Shown here piece by piece: positions 35,748 to 44,062 of a stretch of DNA of 64,000 nucleotides (position 1 is the stretch's first letter; each line of letters starts with the position of its first letter). This DNA comes from Photobacterium alginatilyticum. GTDB lineage: Bacteria > Pseudomonadota > Gammaproteobacteria > Enterobacterales > Vibrionaceae. A model generated the notes under the pieces. It did no database searches and was not told the origin of the DNA. It was given only the letters and a program-made list of their open reading frames with translations. The position numbers and the translations under genes are program-made. The DNA is taken from NCBI RefSeq assembly GCF_009910675.1, contig NZ_RSEJ01000027.1, forward strand, positions 40,368-104,367, written 5' to 3'.

Positions 35748-36599
35748 ATGCAAATTATTATCGGTTTTGTCATTGCCTTCGGGTGTATTGTCTACGGTTA
35801 CACCCATGCCTCCGGGCGTTTGCTGGCGCTATGGCAACCTGCGGAATTTATTATCATTCTAGGAGCGGGTTTGGGCGCAATGGTGATTTCCAACCCAATC
35901 TATGTCCTGAAGAATACCCTAACCCGTCTTAAGATGGCGTTCGGCAAGGGATACGGACCTGATTTCTATAAATCGACCCTGGAGCTGATGTTTGAGCTGC
36001 TGGAAACCATCCGCAAGGACGGGATCAAGAAGCTCGACGACCATATCGAGAACCCAGAGAGCAGTGCGATTTTCAACAAGTACCCGGAGGTGGCCAAGTC
36101 CAATGTCCTGGTGAGCTTTATTACTGACAATCTGCGCATGATGGCCATGGGCAAGATGAATCATCACGATTTGGAAGCGGTGCTGGAGCTTGAGCTGCAC
36201 ACCCTGGAAGAAGACCTGATGCGCCCCTCGAAAGCGCTGGGCAAAGTCGGTGAGGCGATGCCGGGTTTCGGTATCGTTGCTGCGGTTTTGGGAATTGTGG
36301 TCACGATGCAGAGTATTGGTGGCGATCTGGCCCTGATTGGGGTGAAAGTTGCCGCGGCGCTGGTGGGGACCTTCTTCGGTATCTTGATGTGTTATGCGGT
36401 ATTTGAACCGCTGGCTGCCACGGTTGGCAACCAGGTGAAGAAAGAGATGATGGCGCTGCATATGATCTCGGCCATTCTGGTGGCTCAGGTTCAGGGTAAG
36501 CCGACGTTGCTGGCGCTGGATGCCGGACGTAAGGTGTTGCACAGCGAGTATAAGCCGACCTTTGCGGATATGGAAAACTGGATGACAGGGCAGTCGTAA
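35748..36599 (+). CDS. lafT: Lateral flagellar stator protein MotA (LafT)
   Basis: MotA is the ion-channel/stator subunit that pushes FliG. The 283-aa product has four membrane segments and a large cytoplasmic loop with the MotA signature (MRPSKALGKVGEAMPGFGIV, then ALVGTFFGILMCYAVFEPLA). The length is that of proton-type MotA rather than the shorter sodium-type PomA. It is 12 nt after lafS and 3 nt before motB. Confidence 0.94.
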   Translation: MQIIIGFVIAFGCIVYGYTHASGRLLALWQPAEFIIILGAGLGAMVISNPIYVLKNTLTRLKMAFGKGYGPDFYKSTLELMFELLETIRKDGIKKLDDHIENPESSAIFNKYPEVAKSNVLVSFITDNLRMMAMGKMNHHDLEAVLELELHTLEEDLMRPSKALGKVGEAMPGFGIVAAVLGIVVTMQSIGGDLALIGVKVAAALVGTFFGILMCYAVFEPLAATVGNQVKKEMMALHMISAILVAQVQGKPTLLALDAGRKVLHSEYKPTFADMENWMTGQS

Positions 36600-36602
36600 A
36601 CC

Positions 36603-37592
36603 ATGAGCAAAGACCACCATATTATTGTTGTAAAGAAAAAAGCCCGCGGTCATCACGACGAGCATCATGGCGGCGCCTGGAAAGTGGCGTTTGCTGATTT
36701 TGCGGTCGCGATGATGGCTTTTTTCATGGTGCTATGGCTGATGGGGATCACCACCCAGGAAGAGCGGATAGAAATTGAAAAGCGCCTTCAGACAGCGACC
36801 GTATTCGACAATATTTTCGAGATCACCAATAGCCCTTTTCCGATTGACTTTGACGGCAACATGTCGCCATTCGAGAAGCCAATGAGTGAGGTGACGCCAG
36901 GGACGGAGCGTTTCGGTAAGTCGATGTTTGCGCCGTCATCGGACAGCGAGCAGCAAGGCGGCCGGGATCGCAAGCTGAACTCGGCACTGGCAGGCAAGAA
37001 CCTGTCGATCCCTGAACTAAAGGTACTGGCAAAGGCGCTGGAGATCATTGCCGAAGAGCTGTCGGCATCGAACAATATCGTGCTGGAAATTGTGCCGCAG
37101 GGGCTGCGAATCCTGATCCAGGACGATGATGATCACTTCATGTTTGAGCGTGGCAGTATTCAGATCACGCCGTTTTTTGAAGATATGCTATTTAATATCG
37201 CGCCGGTACTGGGACAGATCCAGAACCGACTGGTGATCAGTGGTCACACTGACAGTACCCAGTTCCAGCGCAGAGATTACAGCAACTGGGACCTGTCAGG
37301 CGCGCGAGCCCTGAAGGCTCGTGAGGTGCTGGTGGATTCCGGCTTGCCTGCCGACAATGTGCTGCAGGTTGCCGCGATGGCTGAACGGATGCCGGTATAC
37401 GAAAAGGATACCCGAAGCGGGAAAAACCGCCGGATTGAAATGATGGTGCTTACCCGTGAAGCCGATGAGCAGTTGGCCCTGCTGTTTGGTAAGGGGCAGC
37501 CACATGGTAATGAAGGCAAGGCTGTAAACAAGGCGCGAAACTATGCCGAGGCGAATCGCCCGGTCTCGCGTCTGGAGATGCTGACGAACTAA
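36603..37592 (+). CDS. lafU: Lateral flagellar stator protein MotB (LafU)
   Basis: MotB anchors the stator to peptidoglycan and carries the proton-binding Asp. In this 329-aa product the single membrane helix contains WKVAFADFAVAMMAFFMVLW with the critical Asp at residue 32, the same position as in E. coli MotB. The C-terminal OmpA domain (NRLVISGHTDSTQF, KNRRIEMMVL) is intact. It is the last recognised flagellar gene. No clear terminator follows before the ParM-like gene. Confidence 0.95.
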   Translation: MSKDHHIIVVKKKARGHHDEHHGGAWKVAFADFAVAMMAFFMVLWLMGITTQEERIEIEKRLQTATVFDNIFEITNSPFPIDFDGNMSPFEKPMSEVTPGTERFGKSMFAPSSDSEQQGGRDRKLNSALAGKNLSIPELKVLAKALEIIAEELSASNNIVLEIVPQGLRILIQDDDDHFMFERGSIQITPFFEDMLFNIAPVLGQIQNRLVISGHTDSTQFQRRDYSNWDLSGARALKAREVLVDSGLPADNVLQVAAMAERMPVYEKDTRSGKNRRIEMMVLTREADEQLALLFGKGQPHGNEGKAVNKARNYAEANRPVSRLEMLTN

Positions 37593-37643
37593 GTGCTTGT
37601 CAGTGTGTTATTTGATTTTGTTTTAGTTGACTGAACCTGGCTC

Positions 37644-37671
37644 GGTATTGACGAGGGTAGCTTTCAATACC
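37644..37671. promoter_or_regulatory. Interrupted inverted repeat upstream of the parM-like gene
   Basis: GGTATTGA and TCAATACC form a perfect 8-bp inverted repeat with a 12-nt spacer, 43 nt before the parM ATG. There is no T-run after it, so it does not look like a terminator. It may be an operator or a ParR binding site (inference). Confidence 0.4.
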
Positions 37672-37713
37672 TGGCCGGTTACTAAATATTAATAGTTATT
37701 GTGAGTGAAAGTT

Positions 37714-38760
37714 ATGACGGTATCTGCGTTTAAAATTGCGGTTGATGATGGTTCAACAAATGTGAAGGTAAGCTGGATTGAGAACAATCAGCTAAAGACC
37801 ATCGTATCACCAAACTCTTTCCGTAAAGATTGGAAGAGTGCTGCACTACGACGCGATAAGAAGGTTTATAACTACACTATCGGTACCACCAAGTACACCT
37901 ACGATGCGACATCAGACAAGGCGCTGGAAACCACGCATGTTGACTATCAGTATGATGATCTGAATTTGCTGGCGGTTCACCATGCGTTGCTGCAGACCGG
38001 CCTGAAACCTTGCCCGGTTATTCTGGTGGTTACGCTGCCAATTACCGAGTTCTATAACTCTGAAGACTGCCAGCGCAACGAAGACAAAATTGCCAAGAAA
38101 CGTCAGAACCTGATGCGCGAGATCAGCCTGAACAAGGGTGAGCTGTTCGAGGTGGTGGATGTTGAGGTAATGCCGGAGAGCCTGCCAGCCGTGATGTCGA
38201 CGCTGATCAACTCCAACTGCAACGAGTTCACCCGTTCGCTGGTGGTTGACTGTGGTGGTACGACGCTGGATATGGGCATTGTGGTCGGTGAGTTTGATGA
38301 TGTATCGGCTATCTACGGTAACAACGAAATCGGTGTGTCGATGGTAACTGACGCGGCACGCAAGGCGCTGGCTTCTGCCGACAGTGATTCAAGCTACCTG
38401 GTGGCCAACGAGCTGATCAAGCGCCGTAACGATCTGGAGTTTGTCAAAGATGTGGTGAACGATGAATCCAAGCTCGATAGCATCTTAGATAAAATCGATA
38501 TCAAGATTGAAGAGCTGGGCAACGCGGTAGCTTATGAGGCGAAGAAATTTGCCAAGAACCCGAACCGCGTTTACCTGGTCGGTGGTGGCGCACCGCTGGT
38601 TTACCCGGCAATCATGTCCGCGTATGAAACGCTGGGCGATCGCGTGGTGCTGATCAAAGATGCCCAGTCTGCACTGGCACGCGAGCTGTGCCTGTACAAT
38701 ACCGAAGAAGAAGACATTCACATCGAACGTGAGACCCTCATCGAGGTAGAAGATGAGTAG
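37714..38760 (+). CDS. parM: ParM/StbA-type actin-like ATPase
   Basis: ParM proteins are bacterial actins whose filaments push plasmid copies apart. The 348-aa product has the actin-fold motifs in order: phosphate-1 (FKIAVDDGSTNVKVSW, residues 6-21), phosphate-2 (LVVDCGGTTLDMGIV, about 165-180) and the adenosine motif (VYLVGGGAPLVYP, about 285). Length is close to plasmid ParM. ATG 37714 is preferred; GTG 37705 is in frame. The stop region overlaps the next gene by 8 nt. It lies behind motB in what looks like chromosomal DNA, with base use like its neighbours. Whether it segregates DNA here or does something else is unknown. Confidence 0.88.
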   Translation: MTVSAFKIAVDDGSTNVKVSWIENNQLKTIVSPNSFRKDWKSAALRRDKKVYNYTIGTTKYTYDATSDKALETTHVDYQYDDLNLLAVHHALLQTGLKPCPVILVVTLPITEFYNSEDCQRNEDKIAKKRQNLMREISLNKGELFEVVDVEVMPESLPAVMSTLINSNCNEFTRSLVVDCGGTTLDMGIVVGEFDDVSAIYGNNEIGVSMVTDAARKALASADSDSSYLVANELIKRRNDLEFVKDVVNDESKLDSILDKIDIKIEELGNAVAYEAKKFAKNPNRVYLVGGGAPLVYPAIMSAYETLGDRVVLIKDAQSALARELCLYNTEEEDIHIERETLIEVEDE

Positions 38761-39688
38761 TAAGCTAAAGCGGGTTAACTACTCGATTTATCTAAATCCG
38801 GTTAACTCCCTGTCCGACCGCTATGCGGTCGGCATTATGCAGAAGTGGGTCAACGAGCGTAAGGATATGCTCGATAATCCAGATGATGGTCTCAATCTGC
38901 ATAACAGCCTGCACATGCACAAAAACATCTACCTGTCGGGGATGTTTCTGCATTTGCTGAGCCCGACACTCAGTGCCGGGCTGGCCAATTCGCTGGGCGA
39001 TGACTCCATTAAAATGGCGACGCTGAAGCAGCAGTTTGACGCCTGCGGCCTGGTGATTCCGATGGCCCCGGTCCAGGAGCCGGGGATCTCGCGCGAGGAT
39101 CTGGACAGCCTGAGAGCGGCTGTTGATATGACGCCGCTGCTGGGTGAAATCCAGGCCCTGCGTGGCGAGCTGCAGCAGGCGAGTGAGCATCAGCGTCAGG
39201 CCAGCGAGGCGCATCAGCATCAGTTGCTTCAGGCAGCCGAGCGTGAACAGGCCCTGTTACAGGGGCAGCAAAATACCCAACAGGAACTGGTCGAAACCCG
39301 ACAGACCTTGATGAGCCTGTGCTCGGAGCTGGCCGAGTCGGTGGCGGCGAATACGGCCCCGGCTGACGAGGCTGTTGCTACTGAACCTGCCGCTCCCGAA
39401 GTTGCTGTCCCAGCAGCGGCGGACCCTGAGGTAACAACACCTGATGACGCAGTGGTTACAGCTGATTTCTCTGAATTGCAGCAGGCACTGACGGAAGAGA
39501 TCCGTGCCAATAACCACAAGCGTGAGATTGCAGAGCTTAAAGCCTTGATCAAGGCGCAAAGCCAGCTGATCAAAACCCTATCTCTAACAGGAGAACCGGA
39601 TCAGACGAAAGCCCAGCCGGAAGAAGAGGCCGACCTGACAACGACCATTGCCAGTATGCAGAAGGTCAAGAAAAAAGGGCTGTGGTAG
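38753..39688 (+). CDS. ParR-like adaptor with long coiled-coil extension
   Basis: A 311-aa partner of the ParM-like ATPase, overlapping it by 8 nt. The first 100 residues resemble ParR/StbB: a beta-strand (RVNYSIYLNP), Asp-Arg, then helices (NSLHMHKNIYLSGMFLHLLS), consistent with a ribbon-helix-helix DNA-binding fold. Residues about 115-205 are a Gln/Glu-rich coiled coil, about 205-245 an Ala/Pro/Asp/Thr linker, then more helix and a basic end (MQKVKKKGLW). Plasmid ParR is only about 120 aa, so this one is greatly extended. The ParR assignment is by context and weak pattern similarity. Confidence 0.65.
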   Translation: MSSKLKRVNYSIYLNPVNSLSDRYAVGIMQKWVNERKDMLDNPDDGLNLHNSLHMHKNIYLSGMFLHLLSPTLSAGLANSLGDDSIKMATLKQQFDACGLVIPMAPVQEPGISREDLDSLRAAVDMTPLLGEIQALRGELQQASEHQRQASEAHQHQLLQAAEREQALLQGQQNTQQELVETRQTLMSLCSELAESVAANTAPADEAVATEPAAPEVAVPAAADPEVTTPDDAVVTADFSELQQALTEEIRANNHKREIAELKALIKAQSQLIKTLSLTGEPDQTKAQPEEEADLTTTIASMQKVKKKGLW

Positions 39689-39734
39689 CCCCTTGGTAAG
39701 CAATAGCAATATCAGCGAATCAAGACGGATAAAA

Positions 39735-39759
39735 AAACGGAGCATCACGCTCCGTTTTT
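39735..39759 (+). terminator. Terminator after the parM-parR pair (possibly bidirectional with actP)
   Basis: An 8-bp stem (AACGGAGC / GCTCCGTT) with loop ATCAC is flanked by A-run and T-run, so it can act from either side between the convergent genes. Confidence 0.88.
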
Positions 39760-39789
39760 GTTCTCTAGCCACTGACTTTTCAGGCAGTA

Positions 39790-41493
39790 TTAGTGATCGT
39801 GTGCGGCACCGGCGCCTTTCGGATAACGGATAGACTCAACCATATCCTGTACTTCTGTCGGTACTTCGGCGGTGAATTTGTTCACAACAATCGAGACAAC
39901 GAAGTTCAGACACATACCCAGTGTACCGATACCTTCCGGGCTGATACCGAAGAACCAGTTGTCAGGCGTATTTGCTGCTGGGTTGATGAACTTGAAGTAG
40001 ATGATGTAAGACGCGGTAAAGGCAATACCGGCCAACATACCTGCAATCGCACCTTCCTTGTTCATCTTCTTGTAGAAGATACCCAGGATAATGGCAGGGA
40101 AGAAGGATGCAGCCGCCAGTCCGAAGGCAAAGGCTACCACCTGTGCCACAAAGCCCGGCGGGTTGATACCCAGATAACCGGCACCGACAATGGCGACGGC
40201 AGCACCCACCCGCGCGGCGAGCAGTTCCTGTTTGTCGGTCATATTCGGCTTGAAGCCTTTCTTCAGCAAGTCATGGGAAATCGAGGTCGAGATAACCAGC
40301 AGCAGGCCGGCGGCCGTCGACAGGGCGGCAGCCAGGCCACCAGCTGCCAGCAGGGCAACTACCCAGTTAGGCAGGTTAGCTAGCTCAGGACTTGCCAGTA
40401 CGATGATGTCGCGGTTGATCTTCATCTCGTTGCGGTCATCGCCCGAGTAGAACATCTTGCCATCGCCGTTTTTATCTTCCCAGTTAACCAGGCCAGTTTT
40501 TTCCCAGTTCTTAACCCAGCCCGGTGCTTCTGCCGCAGCCACACCCTGCATATCCGGACCATTGATAGTTTCAATCATGTTGACGCGGGCAAATGCGGCA
40601 ACAGCCGGTGCTGTGGTGTATAGCAGAGAGATGAACAGTAGCGCCCAGCCAGCTGAAATACGGGCATCCTTAACACGCGGTACGGTGAAGAAACGGATGA
40701 TAACGTGTGGCAGACCAGCGGTACCGACCATTAGCGCGGCACAGATAAAGAATACGTCAACCATACTCTTCGAGCCGTCGGTGTAGGCGGTGAAGCCTAA
40801 TTCCGTGGTTAACCCGTCCAGCTTATCCAGCACATAGGTTTCCGAACCTGTTAGCGTCGAACCCATACCAATTTGCGGCAGCGGGTTGCCTGTCATCATG
40901 ATGGAGGTGAAGATAGCCGGTACCAGGAAGGCGAAAATCAACACGCAGAACTGAGCAACCTGGGTGTAGGTGATCCCTTTCATGCCGCCCAATACCGCGT
41001 AGAAGAATACGATACCCATACCGATGATGATACCCATGTTGATATCAACTTCCAGGAAGCGGGCAAATACCACGCCAACCCCACGCATCTGGCCTGCAAC
41101 ATAGGTAAAAGAAACGAAGATGGCACAAAAGACAGCTACCATACGTGCAGTTTTGGAGTAATAACGCTCACCAATGAAGTCTGGCACCGTGAACTGGCCG
41201 AACTTACGCAGGTAAGGTGCCAGACAGAGGGCAAGCAGTACATAACCACCGGTCCAACCCATCAGGTATACCCCGCCGTCATAACCGACAAAAGAGATGA
41301 TACCGGCCATAGAGATGAAGGAGGCTGCCGACATCCAGTCAGCGGCGGTGGCCATACCGTTGGCGACCGGGTGAACGCCGCCGCCGGCAACGTAAAACTC
41401 ACTGGTTGAGCCGGCGCGGGCCCAGATTGCGATGCCGATATACAGCGCAAAGGTGATACCTACTAAAATAAACGTCCAGGTTTGGATATCCAT
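39790..41493 (-). CDS. actP: Acetate-type sodium:solute symporter ActP
   Basis: ActP-like SLC5 transporters take up acetate with a cation. The 567-aa product has about 13 membrane segments; the N-terminus (FYVAGGGVHPVANGMATAAD) and VPDFIGERYYSK are typical of the family. A hydrophilic insert near residues 330-360 (ENWEDKNGDGK-like) lies in an external loop. It forms a unit with the small subunit gene 11 nt upstream. CrbR, encoded just upstream, probably controls it with CrbS at the left window end. Acetate as substrate is inferred from this context. Confidence 0.88.
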   Translation of the reverse strand: MDIQTWTFILVGITFALYIGIAIWARAGSTSEFYVAGGGVHPVANGMATAADWMSAASFISMAGIISFVGYDGGVYLMGWTGGYVLLALCLAPYLRKFGQFTVPDFIGERYYSKTARMVAVFCAIFVSFTYVAGQMRGVGVVFARFLEVDINMGIIIGMGIVFFYAVLGGMKGITYTQVAQFCVLIFAFLVPAIFTSIMMTGNPLPQIGMGSTLTGSETYVLDKLDGLTTELGFTAYTDGSKSMVDVFFICAALMVGTAGLPHVIIRFFTVPRVKDARISAGWALLFISLLYTTAPAVAAFARVNMIETINGPDMQGVAAAEAPGWVKNWEKTGLVNWEDKNGDGKMFYSGDDRNEMKINRDIIVLASPELANLPNWVVALLAAGGLAAALSTAAGLLLVISTSISHDLLKKGFKPNMTDKQELLAARVGAAVAIVGAGYLGINPPGFVAQVVAFAFGLAAASFFPAIILGIFYKKMNKEGAIAGMLAGIAFTASYIIYFKFINPAANTPDNWFFGISPEGIGTLGMCLNFVVSIVVNKFTAEVPTEVQDMVESIRYPKGAGAAHDH

Positions 41494-41504
41494 GCTTAAA
41501 CCTC

Positions 41505-41771
41505 TTAGTCTTCTTGTACGTTGAACTTACGATCGAGCGCATTCATACGCACTACGTAGACAAAAATCAGGGCAACAAAGGTGTATATGGAGCCTTGCTG
41601 CGAGAACCAGAATCCGAGCTTGAAGCCGCCAAGCTGAATACTGTTGAGGGCATCGACAAACAAAATGCCTGCACCGTAAGATACGAGGAACCAGATGGCT
41701 AGGAGGGAGCCCATCGTTGCGAGGTTCTCTTTCCAGTAGGCCTGGGCCTGCTCCTTGGATTCAAACGCCAT
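41505..41771 (-). CDS. Small membrane subunit of the sodium:solute symporter (DUF4212-like)
   Basis: An 88-aa protein with two membrane helices (ATMGSLLAIWFLVSYGAGIL and IYTFVALIFVYVVRMNALDR) in the position of the small symporter subunit that precedes actP-like genes in Vibrio. ATG 41771 is chosen because AAGGAG lies 6 nt upstream; ATG 41777 is too close to it. Charged C-terminus, no signal peptide. It is probably needed with ActP for transport; the exact role is not known. Confidence 0.85.
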   Translation of the reverse strand: MAFESKEQAQAYWKENLATMGSLLAIWFLVSYGAGILFVDALNSIQLGGFKLGFWFSQQGSIYTFVALIFVYVVRMNALDRKFNVQED

Positions 41772-41879
41772 TGTCATCTCCTTTCACGTCGTCATAAATC
41801 ACGTTAATAAAATGTTACGTAATGACAATAGCAACGAATAGATAAGGAAACAGTGCAACTTTAGTCGAGACAGAAACGA

Positions 41880-41907
41880 CAAAATCGCCGAAAATGCGGC
41901 GATTTTG
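41880..41907 (-). terminator. Hairpin terminator after crbR
   Basis: A perfect 11-bp stem (CAAAATCGCCG / CGGCGATTTTG) lies between the crbR stop and the symporter unit. The T-tract is within the stem and is not followed by a long U-run, so strength is uncertain. Confidence 0.6.
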
Positions 41908-41998
41908 TGACCAGGGCAGAAAAATGCGGATGTTACGAAAATGTTGAGTTAGCCAAAGGTCTAACTGTCATATTGAAAAAAACAGACCGGATAAGACC

Positions 41999-42634
41999 CT
42001 ACTGGGTCAGATCCATCTGTTGCAGCAGAATAACGGCCTGAGTTCGGTTTTTGACCCCGAGCTTGCGGAAGATGGCCGTCATATGGGCCTTGATGGTGGC
42101 TTCGGAGACATTGAGATCATAGGCAATCTGCTTGTTGAGCAGGCCGTCTGAGAGCATGCACAATACCTTGTATTGCTGCGGTGTCAGGGTGGCTATGCGC
42201 TCGGCCAGTTCGTTGACTTCCTCGTCCTCTTCCCCCAGTCCTTCCGGGAAGTAGGGGTCGCCTTCGAGCACTTGGTTCAGGGCTCCTATCAGGGCCCGCA
42301 TGTCACTGGATTTCGGAATAAAACCAAACGCGCCGTGGCTACGGACCTGGCGGATAACATTGGTTTCCTCGCTGGCGGAGATCACCACCACGGGAAGATC
42401 CGGGTATTGGTTGCGGAGCTGGATCAGTCCCGACATGCCGTTGGCGCCGGGCATTTTCAAGTCCAGCAGCAACAGGTCTACGTCCGGCTCTTTTTCAAGT
42501 AGGGAGAGCAGGGTATCAAGGGAATCGGCTTCCAGCAGATTGGCCCCGCTTATGGCCATATGCACTGACTGAAACAGAGCATTGCGAAATAGCGGGTGGT
42601 CATCGGCAATAACAATAGTGTACTGAGCGTCCAT
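41999..42634 (-). CDS. crbR: CrbR-like LuxR/NarL-family response regulator
   Basis: A 211-aa response regulator. The receiver has acidic DD near residue 12, phospho-acceptor Asp in DLLLLDLKMPG at about residue 57 and Lys in GFIPKSS near 109. The C-terminus is a LuxR-type helix-turn-helix (LNKQIAYDLNVSEATIKAHM). CrbR is the partner of CrbS and activates acs and related acetate genes in Vibrio. The gene lies upstream of the actP unit and its kinase candidate is at the left end of the window. The pairing is inferred from family knowledge. Confidence 0.85.
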   Translation of the reverse strand: MDAQYTIVIADDHPLFRNALFQSVHMAISGANLLEADSLDTLLSLLEKEPDVDLLLLDLKMPGANGMSGLIQLRNQYPDLPVVVISASEETNVIRQVRSHGAFGFIPKSSDMRALIGALNQVLEGDPYFPEGLGEEDEEVNELAERIATLTPQQYKVLCMLSDGLLNKQIAYDLNVSEATIKAHMTAIFRKLGVKNRTQAVILLQQMDLTQ

Positions 42635-42822
42635 GGCAGTCGTGTCTGATTGTTTTTAATTACGCTATCACTGCTTATAGCGTAGATCAATTTGTTAACA
42701 CTCAAGATCTGAACTGGATCGGCTCTTATGCGATATGTTGAGCAATGACAGATCGCTTATTAAGGTATTGATCAAATTGGTCGCTTTATTTCAATGGGAT
42801 AGCGTTAATTTGGAAATAGGGA

Positions 42823-44016
42823 ATGATCCGACACATCGAGACATGGACGACAGGGCGAGACTACTTTGAACAGCAACAATTCAAGCGCCAGGCACAGGGC
42901 TGGAAACTGATCATTGTAACCTCCGGGCTGCTGTTGGGCCTGGTATTTATCGAGCTGTTTTGGCTAGAGCCAACGGTAACAAGTCAGGTGAAGTCGGTAT
43001 TTAGCGGCGTCCTGGCCTTACTGGGAGGGGCGGCCTTTGTGTTGTGGCTGGTGGTGCAGGTGATGCCGATCAAGGTGAAATGGCAGATAGCCTCGCTGGC
43101 ACTGGCCGGGTTGCTGGGAAGCTGCTGGGCGGTCTTGTTTCCGCTGCTGATCCATTACTCCCATTTCTCCACTCTCTATGTCTACAGCGATCTGTTTATC
43201 TTCCTCTCGGTGGTGGCGTTTTTTAGCTACCCGCCGGCTATGTATTTGGCCATTGGCCCTGTACTGGGCTCGTTCTTGTTCTCTGGGGTGTATTTAGAGC
43301 TCAACCACGAGGCACTTACTGTTCTGAGTGTTATCAGCCGGCTGGCGATAGTCATCGTGGTTCGCGAATGTCTCTATCACTGGTTTCATTCCTCGGTTTT
43401 TCATGAATTTGAAGAGCAGCGCCTGCGTCAGGAGCTTGCCACGGTATCACTGGTCGATCCGATCACCGGGCTGCAAAACAGCCGGCATTTTGAGTTGATG
43501 CTGGAGCGGGAGATCATGGCGTCGCGTCGTCACCACAGCGAACTGACGCTGTTGATTGTGAGTGTAGAGCCACTGCGGCTCTATACCATGACATGCGGCC
43601 ATCAGGCTTATGAAGTGCTGCTAAAGCGTGTTGCCAAGGGACTGCGCCGCGGCGTATACCGGCCACGGGATTTCATTGCCCGGGTTGGCAGCGATGAGTT
43701 TGCCGTCTTGTTGCCTGATACGGATACGGAGGGATCAGAAATTGTGGCGGAGCGGATACAGAGACATATTCATCGATGTTGTGACAATCTGGTCAAAGCG
43801 GATCTTGAGCAGCCTGTCTGCGTGAAAACCTCGGTTATCGAATGGACCCCGGGCTGGAATGTCAGGCAGGTTTTCAAGCACATGCATGATGCTATCAATG
43901 TACTGCGCGACGATGACAAACCTGAGGATATGGATGATTCGGATGATGCAGAAAAGGGGCACGAACCGGTTGATATCATCGCCCGCTATGAGCCACTAAG
44001 CCGGTTAGGAAAATAA
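42823..44016 (+). CDS. Membrane-bound GGDEF-domain protein with altered GSDEF motif
   Basis: A 397-aa protein with about six membrane segments in residues 28-195 and a GGDEF domain from about 215 to 365. The substrate-binding segment DPITGLQNSRHFE is present, but the active-site loop reads GSDEF instead of GGDEF (ARVGSDEFAVLLP, about residue 290). Loss of the second Gly often lowers or abolishes diguanylate cyclase activity, so it may be a c-di-GMP sensor or weak enzyme. The C-terminal tail is very acidic (DDDKPEDMDDSDDAEK). It is divergent from crbR with a 188-nt gap. Confidence 0.85.
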   Translation: MIRHIETWTTGRDYFEQQQFKRQAQGWKLIIVTSGLLLGLVFIELFWLEPTVTSQVKSVFSGVLALLGGAAFVLWLVVQVMPIKVKWQIASLALAGLLGSCWAVLFPLLIHYSHFSTLYVYSDLFIFLSVVAFFSYPPAMYLAIGPVLGSFLFSGVYLELNHEALTVLSVISRLAIVIVVRECLYHWFHSSVFHEFEEQRLRQELATVSLVDPITGLQNSRHFELMLEREIMASRRHHSELTLLIVSVEPLRLYTMTCGHQAYEVLLKRVAKGLRRGVYRPRDFIARVGSDEFAVLLPDTDTEGSEIVAERIQRHIHRCCDNLVKADLEQPVCVKTSVIEWTPGWNVRQVFKHMHDAINVLRDDDKPEDMDDSDDAEKGHEPVDIIARYEPLSRLGK

Positions 44017-44019
44017 AGA

Positions 44020-44044
44020 AGAGCACCCTGGGGTGCTCTTTTTC
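44020..44044 (+). terminator. Terminator between the GGDEF gene and dsbD
   Basis: A 9-bp stem (AGAGCACCC / GGGTGCTCT) is followed by TTTTT. It sits between the convergent genes. Confidence 0.85.
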
Positions 44045-44062
44045 GTCGTGGGTGGCACGGAT

